Shown piece by piece: positions 1 to 9,968 of a stretch of 36,878 bases of DNA (position 1 is its first letter; the number at the start of each line of letters is the position of its first letter). The notes under the pieces were generated by a model that worked only from the letters and a program-made list of their open reading frames with translations, did no database searches and had not been told where the DNA came from. The DNA is taken from assembly GCA_029204225.1 (NCBI GenBank), contig MU835721.1, positions 1 through 36,878 on the forward strand. Direction: 5' to 3'. The translations under genes and the position numbers were made by a program. This DNA is from Diphasiastrum complanatum. Lineage: Eukaryota > Streptophyta > Lycopodiopsida > Lycopodiales > Lycopodiaceae.

Positions 1-1019
1 TATGGCAGGTCTTCAATGCACTTCTACATACCTCCTCAATGATCTAACCCTCATTCATCCTTCATACGGCTGTTTTCCTTGCACAAGGCAGTGACCTTGC
101 ATTCCAACTGTCGGCTATTTGTTGGCAACATTCCATTGGCTCATGGGCAGTCATTTCCAAATGTCAGATATTTATTTGCTCTCTCTTTGCAGACAGTTAT
201 CAGAGCCCTCTTCTCTCTAGCACGGATCTCTCTGGCTATATTATGCCAGTCTTATGCCATTGTCATTCATTTAGACACAATGTAGAACAGAGGCCCAGAA
301 GGTCTGTTGGTGCTTTAATGTAGATTTACCGCTTTTGCTATTCATCTACAAGTTCAGAACCTTTGCGTTTGCAGATTCTTGTATAGAGGTGTAGCAATCC
401 CTCTTCTTTGCAGTGTCTAGACTGTATTGCACATATCTTTGTACTTTGCAAATGGTGAATACAGATAATGTAAATCTGAGTGTTCTGAATCACACACAAC
501 TTGTTTCTAGTGTGAATATCTTCTGTGCTTTTCATGGTGATTCATTTTGGTAATAGAAAGTTTATGGCTATGTATTGTTTGTGCCTATACATAGTGTTTG
601 GACTGGAATTGTCTAGTGAAGTGTCTCTAGCCTTCAATCTTGTGATCTGCGCAGATCATAGGAGTTAGATTCATGATAAGATACTGTCAAGATAACGGAA
701 ACACTGTGTGGCTTTCCCTTTTGCCGAAGTATTTGCTTTCTTGAGTTCACTCCCATTTGAATCTGAAAACCATAATGAAGTATTCAGTATTTTTCTCCTA
801 AGTGTTTTGTTTTCTTTATAAGGTTGTTCTAGCAGCCCCTTGTTGAAACAACTGTTGATGACCAAGTTGTAAACACTTCTCCTCTCCGATCCATTCATTC
901 TTGGTTATTTCTAGTTTTGCACTAATAATGACAGTATTAGCCTTTTTATTGCTCTCTAGTAGGAATGGTACCTGTCAAATATCAATCATTTTGTTCTTGG
1001 TATGCCGCGACATATACCA
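1..1019 (+). repeat. LTR 1 (left-truncated by window edge)
   Basis: This matches 2242-3268 closely by eye along its whole length and ends in CCA just before the tRNA-Asp-type primer site. It is the right-hand two thirds of a long LTR; the rest lies outside the window. Short open frames inside it recur in the other copies but resemble no protein. Confidence 0.65.
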
Positions 1020-1023
1020 ATTT

Positions 1024-1041
1024 TGGCGCTGTTGTCGGGGA
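1024..1041 (+). other. Primer-binding site, tRNA-Asp type
   Basis: The 18 bases TGGCGCTGTTGTCGGGGA match the complement of the plant tRNA-Asp 3' end except at two positions, both C to T. It sits 4 bases after the LTR end. C-to-T changes suggest decay of methylated cytosines. Confidence 0.7.
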
Positions 1042-1776
1042 GCAATGCCAAATAGGATGTTCTGTCATTATTCTGATTTTTGTTTGTATTTTTCAGATTC
1101 ACAGGTTACTGTTTTGGTTCTTCAAGCATTTCAGAAGAGGAGCAGTGAAATCTAAGTTTCGCCCACCCTGACTCGTCATTTCACTTTTGATTTTCTATTT
1201 TCGATTTTTTGTAGAGTTCCTAAAATTATTTACAGTTTGTCAAATGTGTGAAGTTCTCGTTATCTACAGACTGAAGATTCTTTGTCATGTCAATAAGATT
1301 CTGGTTTTCCATAAGCAAACCTATATCTATGTTTTTCCAGATCGGGGTTTTTTTTTTTCTTTCTCTGTTTTGCATAGTTTCAATTTTTTACATGATCTTC
1401 AAGCTAAAATAAAAGTCTGTTTAAGGCTTTGGTGCTATATGAGATGTGCAGATGTTGTCTAAAGACTGTTGCTGACAAATGCTGATCTTTCTATGTTCTG
1501 TTCATAGTTAACGATTTTTGGTGCTGCTGTCCAAAATCACATTATTTAAATGATGCAGAGCCAAGTTTTTAAAGCTGATTTTCTATTCTGCATATGCTCA
1601 TAACTATGTCAAATGGTGTTGATTTTTGAAAGTAATATATGTTGAAGTTTTATTTGTTAAAACCTGTACAATCAATGCTTTGGCTTGTCAAAGGCTGCAG
1701 ACTGTGGCAAGTCAGATTCTCTTCAAAGCTTCAACATTGGTTCCTATTCTCAGTGTTTGTGAGCCGCTGCACACTT

Positions 1777-1786
1777 GAGGAGGGGA
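1777..1786 (+). other. Polypurine tract of the first internal region
   Basis: GAGGAGGGGA lies three bases before the inferred LTR start TGTGGTGACC at 1790. The same tract is at 4026-4035 in the next unit. It would prime plus-strand DNA synthesis. Confidence 0.6.
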
Positions 1787-1789
1787 TCA

Positions 1790-3268
1790 TGTGGTGACCT
1801 GGTTTCAACAATTTGTTAATGATTTTGGTTTTTTATTGCTGAATCTTGATCTAAAGGGCCATTGTTGCACATTTTGCACTATTCGGGATTTTTGAAGCCT
1901 CGTTCATTCTTTAGTGCCTACCTCGGAGCACCTCAACGCAGCCAGAGCCTCCCACCTTCGTATTTTTTGGGATTTTCTACCTTCCGACACCTTCGCATTT
2001 CTTAAGCACAACTGTCGCACTTCTTCAAGGGCAACCTTCGCACTTCTTCTCTCTCTCTCTTCGCATTTTCTCAGGGCAGCAATGAGAGGTTCTTCTCCAC
2101 GTAAGTTAGAAGGCGGCAAGCCACAAATGCACCTCCAGCCATCTCGGGCACCAGTCTCAGGATTTTCTAGTAAAACCAGCGAAGGCACCTCTCTTTCTTC
2201 TATAGGCGATTTTCTTCCAGGACAACAACTGAGCAAACAGTTATGGCAGGTCTTCAATGCACTTCTACATACTTCCTCAGCGATCTAACCCTCATTCATC
2301 CTTCATACAGCTGTTTCCCTCGCACAAGGCAATGACCTTGCATTCCAACTGTCATTTATTTGTTGGCAGCATTCCATTGGCTCATGGGAAGTCATTTCCA
2401 AATGTCAGATATTTATTTGCTCTCTCTTTGCAGACAGTTATCAGAGCCCTCTTCTCTCTAGCACGGATCTCTCTGGCTATATTATGCCAGTCTTATGCCA
2501 TTGTAATTCATTTAGACACAATGTACAACAGAGGCCCAGAAGGTCTGTTGGTGCTTTAATGTAGATTTACTGCTTTTGTTATTCATCTACAAGTTCAGGA
2601 CCTTTGTGTTTGCAGATTCTTGTATAGAGGTGTAGCAATCCCTCTTCTTTGCAGTGTCTAGACTGTATCGCACATATCTTTGTACTTTGCAAATGGTGAA
2701 TACAGATAATGTAAATCTGAGTATTCTGAATCACACACAACTTGTTTCTACTATGAATACCTTCTATGCTTTTCATGGTGATTCATTTTGGTAATAGAAA
2801 GTTTATGGCAATGTATTGTTTGTGCCTATACACAGTGTTTGGACTGGAATTGTCTAGTGAAGTGTCTCTAGCCTTCAATCTTGTGATTTGCGCAGATCAT
2901 AGGATTTAGATTCATGATAAGCTACTGTCAAGATAACGGAAACACTGTGTGGCTTTCCCTTTTGCCAAAGTATATGCTTTCTTGAGTTCACTCCCATTTG
3001 AATCTGAAAACCATAATGAAGTATTCAGTATTTTTTTCCTAGGTGTTTTGTTTTCTTTATAAGGTTGTTCTGGCAGCCCCTTGTTGAAACAATTGTTGAT
3101 GACCAGTTTGTAAACACTTCTCCTCTCCACTCCATTCATTCTTGGTTATTTCTAGTTTTGCACTAATAATGATAGTATTAGCCTTTTTATTGCTCTCTAG
3201 TAGGAACAATACTCGTTTATACTACAAATATCAATCATTTTGTTGTTGGTATGCCGCAACATATACCA
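1790..3268 (+). repeat. LTR 2, the complete LTR of the chain (about 1479 bp)
   Basis: The LTR starts TGTGGTGACC after the polypurine tract and ends CCA before the primer site at 3273, giving a TG...CA element of about 1.48 kb. A 23-bp motif (CGCACTTCTTCAAGGGCAAC plus three bases) begins at 2016 and repeats at 2039. Overlapping open frames on both strands near 1904-2288 are most likely chance, because they resemble no retroelement protein and the other copies break them. Confidence 0.65.
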
Positions 3269-3272
3269 ATTT

Positions 3273-3290
3273 TGGCGTCGTTGTCGGGGA
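3273..3290 (+). other. Primer-binding site, tRNA-Asp type (second copy)
   Basis: TGGCGTCGTTGTCGGGGA again differs from the tRNA-Asp complement by two C-to-T changes, one at a different position from the first copy. The two copies have therefore decayed partly independently. Confidence 0.7.
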
Positions 3291-4025
3291 GCAATGCCAA
3301 ATAGGATGTGTAGTCATTATTCTGATTTTTGTTTGTATTTTTCAGATTCACAGGTTATTGTTCTGGTTCTTCAAGCATTTCAGAAGAGGAACAGTGAAAT
3401 CTGAGTTTCGCCCACCCTGACTCGTCATTTCACTTTTGATTTTCTATTTTTGATTTTTTGTAGAGTTCCTAAAATTATTTACAGTTTGTCAAATGTGTGA
3501 AGTTCTTGTTATGTACATACCGAAGATTCTTTGTCATGTCAATATGATTCTGGTTTTCCGTAAGCAAACCTATATCTATGTTTTTCCAAATCGGGTTTTT
3601 ATTTTTCTTTCTCTGTTTTGCATAGTTTCAATTTTTTACATGATCTTCAAGCTAAAATAAAAGTCTGTTTAAGGCTTTGGTGCTATCCGAGATGTGCCGA
3701 TGTTGTCTAAAGACTGTTGCTGACAAATGCTGATCTTTCTATGTTATGTTCATAGTTAACGATTTGTTGGTGCTGTTGTCCAAAATCACATTATTTAAAT
3801 GATGCAGAGCCAAGTTTTTAAAGCTAATTTTCTATTCTGCATATGCTCATAACTATGTCAAATGGTGTTGACTTTTGAAAGTAATATATGCTGAAGTTTT
3901 ATTTGTTAAAACCTGTACAATCAATGCTTTGGCTTGTCAAAGGCTGCAGACTGTGGCAAGTCAGATTCTCTTCAAAGCTTCAACACTGGTTCCTATTCTC
4001 AGTGTTTGCGAGTCGTTGCACACTT

Positions 4026-4035
4026 GAGGAGGGGA
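4026..4035 (+). other. Polypurine tract of the second internal region
   Basis: GAGGAGGGGA lies three bases before the LTR 3 start TGTGGTGACTTGG at 4039, the same arrangement as at 1777-1786. Confidence 0.6.
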
Positions 4036-4038
4036 TCA

Positions 4039-4836
4039 TGTGGTGACTTGGTTTCAACAATTTGTTAATGATTTCGACTTTTTATTGCTAAATCTTGATC
4101 TGAAGGCCATTGTCGCACATTTCGCACTATTCGGGATGTTCGGAGTCTTGTTCATTCTTTAGTGCCTACCTCAGAGCACTCCACGCAGCTAGAGCCTCCC
4201 ACCTCGTATTTTTCAGGATTTTCTACCTTCCGACACCTTCGCATTTCTTAAGGATAGCTGTCGCACTTCTTCAAGGGCAACCTTCGCACTTCTTCAAGGG
4301 AAACCTTCACACTTCTTCTATCTCTCTCTTCGCATTTTCTCAGGGCATCGAAGAGAGGTTCTTCTCCATGTAAATTAGAAGGCGGCAAGCCACAAATGCA
4401 CCTCCAGCCATCTCGGGCATCAGTCGCAGGGTTTTCTAGTAAAACCAGCGAAGGCACCTCTCTTTCTTCTACGGGCGGTCTCCTTCCAGGACAACAACTG
4501 AGCAGATAGTTATGACAGGTCTTCAATGCACTTCTACATACCTCCTCATTGATCTAACCCTCATTCATCCTTCATATGGCTATTTTCCTTGCACAAGATA
4601 GCGACCTTGCATTCCAACTATCGGCTATTTGTTGGCAGCATTCCACTGGCTCATGGGCAGTCATTTCCAGATGTCAGATATTTATTTGCTCTCTCTTTGC
4701 AGATAGTTATCAGAGCCCTCTTTTCTCTAGCACGGATCTAATAATGACAGTATTAGCCTTTTTATTGCTCTCTAGTAGGAACGATACCCGTTTATACTAC
4801 AAATATCAACCATTTTGTTGTTGGTATGCCGCGACA
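4039..4836 (+). repeat. LTR 3 with internal deletion and lost 3' end
   Basis: The first ~700 bp follow LTR 2. At about 4737 the sequence jumps from the equivalent of ~2470 to ~3166, a loss of about 700 bp. The copy stops at 4836, about 13 bases before the expected end, where a copia gag fragment begins. Confidence 0.65.
4262..4330 (+). repeat. 23-bp tandem motif, three copies in LTR 3
   Basis: Copies start at 4262, 4285 and 4308 (the last diverged). LTR 2 has two copies, at 2016 and 2039. The extra copy accounts for most of the 28-bp length difference between the first two units. Confidence 0.6.
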
Positions 4837-4837
4837 A

Positions 4838-5240
4838 TCATTCAAGCAGACTTTGTACAATGTTAGCATGAGCATCCAACAAATCATTAAGAATAACTTG
4901 AACAAGCTCTCCTTCCTTTATGCTCTCATCGATGCAAGATAACTCGTCATTCAAAGCCTTCACTCTCAAAACAAAAATATTTGGACTCTCTTCATTCTTT
5001 TTCAAACTTTGAAAGATTTGTCTTCTTAGAGTCAGCACTCTAGAAGTAGACTTGGATTCATAAATCTTCTTTAATGAATCCCAAGCATCCATTGATGAAG
5101 TACTCTTACCTTTGAGAAGTTCATTGGTAGCATTCATCTTTATCATGTGTAGAGCTCTTTTAGCTCTCTTGTCACACCTCAATTGTTCTTGTTGTGTTGC
5201 TGGCCTCTCCTCCAAACCACAACGATATCCAAAACATCAA
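4838..5240 (-). pseudogene. Copia gag fragment (UBN2-type)
   Basis: The longest frame (4838-5215, 125 residues) reads through the middle of a copia Gag, with the conserved stretch KRAKRALHMIKMNATNELL and later VLRVKALNDELSCIDESI, almost the same as the plus-strand gag nearby. At the fragment's start one base is missing relative to the plus copy (GTGGTTTGG against GTAGGTTTGG), which puts the upstream part out of frame. There is no zinc knuckle because the gene is cut at 4837. Gag would form the virus-like particle around the element RNA. It is a non-functional remnant. Confidence 0.75.
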
Positions 5241-5722
5241 AAAGAATCACAAAGGTATGGAACCTCTCAATTCTCTTCTAGCACTTATATCTAGCAAGTC
5301 AACACATAGAATGTAAAAATCTTGATCAACCTATGATTTATCCTCAACCTAATGACTCTTGCCACTTCCTAAGATTGAAACACACTCTAATGAAGTTCAG
5401 TAATCTATCAAAATAGAGATCCGATCAAAATGAGGGTTTTGACAAAAGCACAAAAAATTAAATATTTCAAATTCTACATGCAATTGTTAAAAACTTGATA
5501 TAGAATCTTTTAGCCTCAATTGAGACCTTCCTAATGCATAAAAAGGTGGCTATTTTCAGCAAGTATGGTGTGAAATCGGAATTCCTCAAGTTCATTGACC
5601 TAAATTGAGCTTTGACCTACCAAAGATCCAATCTACATATACAAGAAAGTCGGGCTCTAGCATTGATATCTCCTCCAAATCCTTGATAGATGTGCTTGAT
5701 ACTTTCATAACCTGCAGCAAAA

Positions 5723-5734
5723 GCTCTGATACCA
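5723..5734 (-). other. Primer-binding site, initiator tRNA-Met
   Basis: The plus strand reads GCTCTGATACCA, so the minus strand reads TGGTATCAGAGC, the usual copia primer site complementary to the 3' end of initiator tRNA-Met. It directly abuts the LTR at 5735. Confidence 0.85.
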
Positions 5735-6032
5735 TGTGAATAAATTCAGATCAATAAGATCCAGATCTTTGGTTAGAAATAGATCAACTCTACCAATGTT
5801 GCCAATGTAGAAAAATCAACATCTACTTAATGAAAGAGATGCAAACTCAATAAGAACCAAAACTCGTTACTATACTTTCCCACACTTCCAAAAGTGTTTA
5901 TTCAAATTATTTTAGACTAATATAAAATTTGAAAAGTCAAAATCTAAGTCTAATATGAAAATTGGCCTCAATTGCCAAATATACAAATATGACCAAAATA
6001 GCAAAACTAGTTAAAAATTTTCACAATCAACA
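5735..6032 (-). repeat. 5' LTR of the minus-strand copia fragment (about 298 bp)
   Basis: On the plus strand the LTR begins TGTGAATAAATTC next to the primer site and likely ends in CAACA at 6032; a second CAACA about 14 bases further on leaves the end uncertain. No other copy is in the window, so the boundary rests on termini alone. Confidence 0.5.
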
Positions 6033-6073
6033 CCAGAAGATCAACATTTAGATTTACATTATTATTCAATTAA

Positions 6074-6475
6074 GGCCCAATCTCATGGAACAGCCAAAAA
6101 CAGACCTCAGTAGCATTATTATCAGCCGAATCAGAATACATAGCTGCAACAAATGCTACCAAGGAGGCAATTTGGCTAAGGAATCAGCTTGCAGATATCA
6201 ACTTTCCTCAGCCACATCCAATGGCAATTGATTGTGACAATCAAAGCATAATCGCACTATCTCTAAATCCGAGATTTCATTCTCGAAGCAAACATATCGA
6301 AATTTGGTATCACTACCTTAGACAAAAAGTGCAAATCAAGGAAGTATCATTGGTTAACTGCAAGACAGATTTTATGGTAGCAGATTACTTCACAAGAGCT
6401 CTATCAAAGGAGCACCATCTCAGATTTAACGACATGCTAAATATGAAGATAGAAGTTTTCCAGGAGCCACATTGA
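6074..6475 (+). pseudogene. Copia RNase H C-terminal fragment
   Basis: An open frame from 6074 to the TGA at 6473-6475 encodes the end of a copia RNase H: ISWNSQKQTSVALLSAESEY, then EAIWLRNQLADI, DCDNQS, and SKHIEI..HYLR near the end. RNase H removes the RNA strand during reverse transcription. The reverse transcriptase and all upstream genes are missing, so this is the 3' stub of an element. The stop lies next to the polypurine tract, as in intact copia elements. A minus-strand relative is at 35479-36142. The frame is intact but the gene is truncated. Confidence 0.8.
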
Positions 6476-6482
6476 GGGGGAG
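6474..6482 (+). other. Polypurine tract of copia family 2
   Basis: The run GAGGGGGAG directly precedes the LTR start TGTTGG at 6483 and overlaps the RNase H stop codon, normal for copia elements. Confidence 0.75.
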
Positions 6483-7436
6483 TGTTGGATTTTAATGCTC
6501 AGGTCCAAAATTCATTCGGTAATGAGCATCCTGAAAACCTGTCGAAGTCTGAGTCCATTGACTTTGAAGTCATCGAAGTCATCAACTTCATCGGAATTGA
6601 CTTCTCTCATGTATATACTCGACATCGACTTACTTGACATGTCATGTACATACATAGACTTGGACGTCTCTCATGTATATACTCGATGTCAACTTACTCG
6701 ACATCTCACTCCATCAAACTCGACATTGACTTACTCAACATGGACTCCATCGACAATCAACTCCATTCCATCATGTACTCGACATCGATGTATCCGACTT
6801 ACTCGAAATCGACGTACCCAACTAACTCCATCAACTCCATCGACAACTCGACTTCGTCGACTTGCTTGACTTCATCAACTTTTTATCAACCCTCAACACT
6901 CGACTCCCTCATCAGGGAAAAGTCAATCCAAGTACTGTTAGAAGACTTTATGGCAGTTCACCTACTTGTACATAGTCTTTACTACTTAAAAGACAGCTAC
7001 CAAGGCGGTTACCAACTACAAGGCGGCTGTAATTAATTAAGTAGGTAGAAAGTACTGATCTGAAAGACTTGTAAATAATATCTTTCAGCTAGTTATCTAT
7101 AAAAGAGATAGTTGATTAAAAGAAAAAATGATGGAAGCTCTAAAATATTTGCACCTCACTGAATTGTGCTCAACTTTACGCCCATGTATTGATTTTTTTT
7201 CAAGAGTACATTTTTGTCCACACTACTGATTTGTTCTATTGAGCATTACTACTATTTATTCATTTGGATTATTGCTGGTTACTGTTGCACTTCCGATCTA
7301 CAACCGTCCATTGTTCTACTTCCACTACTATCCTACCATTATCAATCTAAGATCAAAGCATCTGTTTCAACCAGAGCTCCTCTGATCCGATATCATTTGC
7401 TCTGTTTTTAACGGATTTTCAAGATGCTCATTAACA
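6483..7436 (+). repeat. 3' LTR of copia family 2 (3' end uncertain)
   Basis: The LTR starts TGTTGGATTTTAATGCTCAG after the polypurine tract. The end is placed at TTAACA (7436) from terminal pairing alone. A TATA-like CTATAAAAGAG lies at about 7098-7108. A 64-bp imperfect repeat (TCTCTCATGTATATACTCGA at 6603 and 6667) sits in the first half, within a stretch rich in ACTCGACAT-like words. The minus-strand relative at 34880-35468 shares the first bases and the inverted repeat ATGCTCA/TGAGCAT. Confidence 0.55.
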
Positions 7437-7526
7437 AAAATGATTTAAGGCTGGAGTGCTTTGTGCATTGAAACAGGTTGAAAGAGAGGATCAAGTCATT
7501 GCTACCTGGCTACATCAAGTGGAGTC
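7437..7526. other. Unassigned 90-bp stretch before gag
   Basis: No primer site or LTR end precedes the plus-strand gag, so that element has lost its 5' LTR and leader. I see nothing further in this stretch. Confidence 0.4.
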
Positions 7527-8882
7527 ATGTTGGAAGGCAATGATAGGCTTACCTCAAGTAGCTATTCATTGTGAAAAGTGAGGATGGAATCACTTCTTGA
7601 GATGAAGGATGTTTTGGATATTGTTGTAGGTTTGGAAGAGAGGCCAGCAACACAACAAGATCAAATGAGGTATGACAAGAGGGCCAAAAGGGCTCTACAC
7701 ATGATAAAGATGAATGTTACTAATGAGCTTCTCAAGGAAGTTGGTAAGAGTACTTCATCAAAGGATGCTTGGGATTTATTGAGAAAGCTTTATGAATCCA
7801 AGTCTACTTCTAGAGTGCTGACTCTAAGAAGGCAAATCTTTTCTTGTTTGCAAAAGAGTGAAGAAAGTCCAAATACTTTTATTTTGAGAGTGAAAGCTTT
7901 GAATGATGAGTTAGGTTGCATTGATGAGAGTGTTAAGGAAGGAGAGCTTGTTCAAGTTATTCTTAACGGATTGTTGGATGCTCATGCTAACATTGTACAA
8001 ATTCTTGCTATTCAAAGAACTTTGCCAAGTTTGATAAATCTTCAAGAGATCTTGATCAATGAAGAATATAGGCTTCAAGCAAGAGGTGGATCTTCATCAA
8101 CATCTCAAGTTGGAGAGGAGGCTATGTTCATCAAGGGCAAATTCAAGGGCAAAAACAAAACTAAGTGGTGTAAAGGGCAAAGTCAAGGGGAGGCTTCTTC
8201 AAATGGCGAACAAAAAGATAGATCAAAGCTCAAGTGCTTCTATTGTGGCATCAAAGGACACTTTGCAAGTGTGTGCTACAAGAAGAAGAGAGATCAAAAA
8301 GACAAGCAAGGTAATCTTACTCTTGATGAGGATGGTTTGGATGTTCAAAATGCAGATGATGATGCTTTTGTGATGTCTTCATGTATGCTTGCTAATGATG
8401 GAGATCTAGATCCATGGTGGATTGATAGTGGAGCAAATTCACACATGACTTTTCACAAAGAGTACTTCACTTCTTTGTTGGCATATGGAGATGACAAGAG
8501 GGTGATCTACATGACCAATGATGGTGAGTGTGCAATCAAAGGGATTGGCACAATTCCTATTTCTCTCTCTACAAATAGGAATGTTCATTTGGAGAATGTT
8601 TTGTTCGTTCCATCTATTACCAAGAATCTACTTAGTGTGAGTCAATTGCTAAGTAAAGGCCTCAAAGTTGAGTTTGATGGAGATGGTTGTATGATCAAAA
8701 GGAAGGATATCTTGATTGCAAACGGTAAAAGACAAGGGAAGTTGTTCAAACTAGATGCTTGTGTTATTGCTATCCAAGTTGGATGTGTTGCAAGAGAGTA
8801 AATACCTATTCAAGAGGTTTGGCATCAAAGGATGGGGCACCTCAACTTCAAGTCATTTGAGGTAATGGCTAAGAAGTAAGTT
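7527..8882 (+). pseudogene. Copia gag-protease (5' half of interrupted element)
   Basis: The probable start ATG at 7527 is followed in frame by LTSSSYSL, then a TGA at 7572-7574 where related elements have tryptophan (NYSIWK in the copy at 13931). Downstream the frame is open to 8801: a UBN2-type Gag, a CCHC zinc knuckle (CFYCGIKGHFASVC) and the aspartic protease motif WWIDSGANSHMT. A TAA at 8799-8801 interrupts just before the Gag-pre-integrase motif WHQRMGHLNF, and another TAA follows at 8877-8879. The polyprotein would have supplied particle protein, maturation protease and integrase. Three in-frame stops make it dead. Its closest relative in the window is the minus-strand fragment at 4838-5240; the element inserted at 9093 is more distant. 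Confidence 0.85.
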
Positions 8883-9092
8883 GTGATTGGTCTTCCAAGA
8901 TCCTTAACTAGCATCAATCATGTTTGTGATTCTTGTGCTTTGTCAAAGTCACATATACTACCTTATACCAAATCTACATCTAGATCTACAAAGCCTTTTC
9001 AAGTTGTACATTCAGATATTCATGGAATTACTACAATTAGCAATAGTGGAGCTAAGACGTATGTAGCTTTCATTGATTATTTTAGTAGATTT
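8883..9092 (+). pseudogene. Copia integrase, first part (split by insertion)
   Basis: Same frame as the gag-protease. It shows the zinc-finger cysteines (CDSCALSKSH), the catalytic-core start VHSDIHG with the first aspartate, and AFIDYFSRF, where it is broken by the insertion at 9093. The integrase resumes in frame after the target duplication at 15390-15394. Confidence 0.88.
9088..9092 (+). other. Target-site duplication, left copy (GATTT)
   Basis: GATTT precedes the LTR start TGATAAATTT and is repeated at 15390-15394 directly after the other LTR end, the 5-bp duplication expected of copia integration. Confidence 0.93.
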
Positions 9093-9954
9093 TGATAAAT
9101 TTTACAGTTTTTAGGACAATAATGATTGTACTTTACAATCATAGAGAGTTATTGGTTGCTTAATCAATGAATCTATCAAGTTCTACACATTAGATCTTGA
9201 TCTAGATTCACTACACTTGGATTTAAGCAAGAGCAATGGATCAACACATCATTTTTTAGTGAGAGCGGCTTCACACGTGTGGAGTACTGTCCACTGTACG
9301 GCCTGCACCTGAAACAACAAGTACAATGATACTAGATAGCAATCATGCATAAAAATCACAAGACAAATGACTAGAAATCTCACAAAAGTGTAGAGTGCAA
9401 AAGTCTCATCAATTTTCTTAGCAAAATGATGATCCTTTTATGGATCAAGTACATCCATGAGTCTGGTACAGTCCAGCAGGCCTTCACACGTGTGAAGAGT
9501 GCCACATCACTCATATCTATCCATTTGATCCATCCTTGATCCTTATCCAATAGTTGACCTTCTAGAATATGACTAAAATCCAAAAAGCTAGTCTCCTAGA
9601 ATATAGGAATATTCCCTACAAAATAGGATCTAAGGAAAATGGTCAACTCTTATCTTCTAGTACTCTATACACACATGTGAACATCCACTTGCCATGTGGG
9701 AGCATTTACTCATGCACATGCAAGGAAAAGCTAATTTGTAGGTGACTAGTCAACTTGACTAAAAACTAGTCATTTCATGTTCACACTAACTAGAATGATA
9801 CAAAATCAATTTGGATATATACAAACATGAAAAGTACATCCTTTCACACATGGGAACATGCTCCACACGTGTGAAATCATATCATCAACATATTCTAATG
9901 TTTGATCAATATTTACATGAACCAATGTCAAGTGAGAAGTGACAATTTTCAACA
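9093..9954 (-). repeat. 3' LTR of the nested copia element
   Basis: 862 bp, TGATAAATTT to TTTCAACA on the plus strand, matching 14528-15389 base for base except near 9485. It carries three CACGTG cores (9274, 9487, 9866) in longer CACACGTGTG-like palindromes and related CACATG/CATGTG variants. A small minus frame at 9380-9583 recurs in the other LTR and resembles no protein. Confidence 0.95.
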
Positions 9955-9968
9955 CTCCTCCTCACTTC
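9955..9968 (-). other. Polypurine tract of the nested element
   Basis: The minus strand reads AAGTGAGGAGGAG immediately before the LTR start TGTTGAAAATTG, adjoining the stop codon of the RNase H gene. Confidence 0.8.

Larger units (their letters stand above)
1..4836 (+). mobile_element. Tandem chain of a non-autonomous LTR element (three LTRs, two short internals)
   Basis: A unit of about 2.24-2.27 kb is repeated head to tail: 1-2241, 2242-4510, and a shortened third from 4511. Within each unit a primer-binding site follows one LTR end and a polypurine tract precedes the next LTR start, so the order is partial LTR, internal, LTR, internal, partial LTR. The internals (1020-1789, 3269-4038) are about 770 bp and show no retroelement protein in any frame. 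The primer site matches plant tRNA-Asp, a choice typical of Athila/Tat-type Ty3/gypsy elements, so this is probably a non-autonomous derivative of that group. Orientation follows from primer site then polypurine tract reading rightward. The chain is cut on the left by the window edge and on the right by a copia fragment at 4837. The structure is seen directly; the lineage is inferred. Confidence 0.72.
4837..6032 (-). mobile_element. Ty1/copia 5' end: LTR, primer site, leader, gag fragment
   Basis: Read on the minus strand: a short LTR (about 5735-6032), an initiator tRNA-Met primer site (5723-5734), a leader (about 5240-5722) and a gag fragment (4837-5240). The gag closely matches the plus-strand gag at 7630-8010, so the two belong to one family in opposite orientation. 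The element is cut in gag at 4836/4837 against the LTR chain. Nothing after gag is present. Confidence 0.68.

Noticed and set aside
901-1462. Hydrophobic short frames (such as 1187-1462) that look like membrane proteins
   Set aside because: T-rich LTR and internal sequence gives Phe/Leu-rich translation by chance; the second unit does not keep the frames.
1904-2288. Overlapping open frames of 117-124 codons on both strands in LTR 2
   Set aside because: They lie in LTR sequence, resemble no protein, and the matching region of LTR 3 breaks them with a deletion and a repeat change.
9380-9583. Repeated 67-codon minus frame in both LTRs of the nested element
   Set aside because: It recurs only because the LTRs are duplicates and is not in a coding part of the element.
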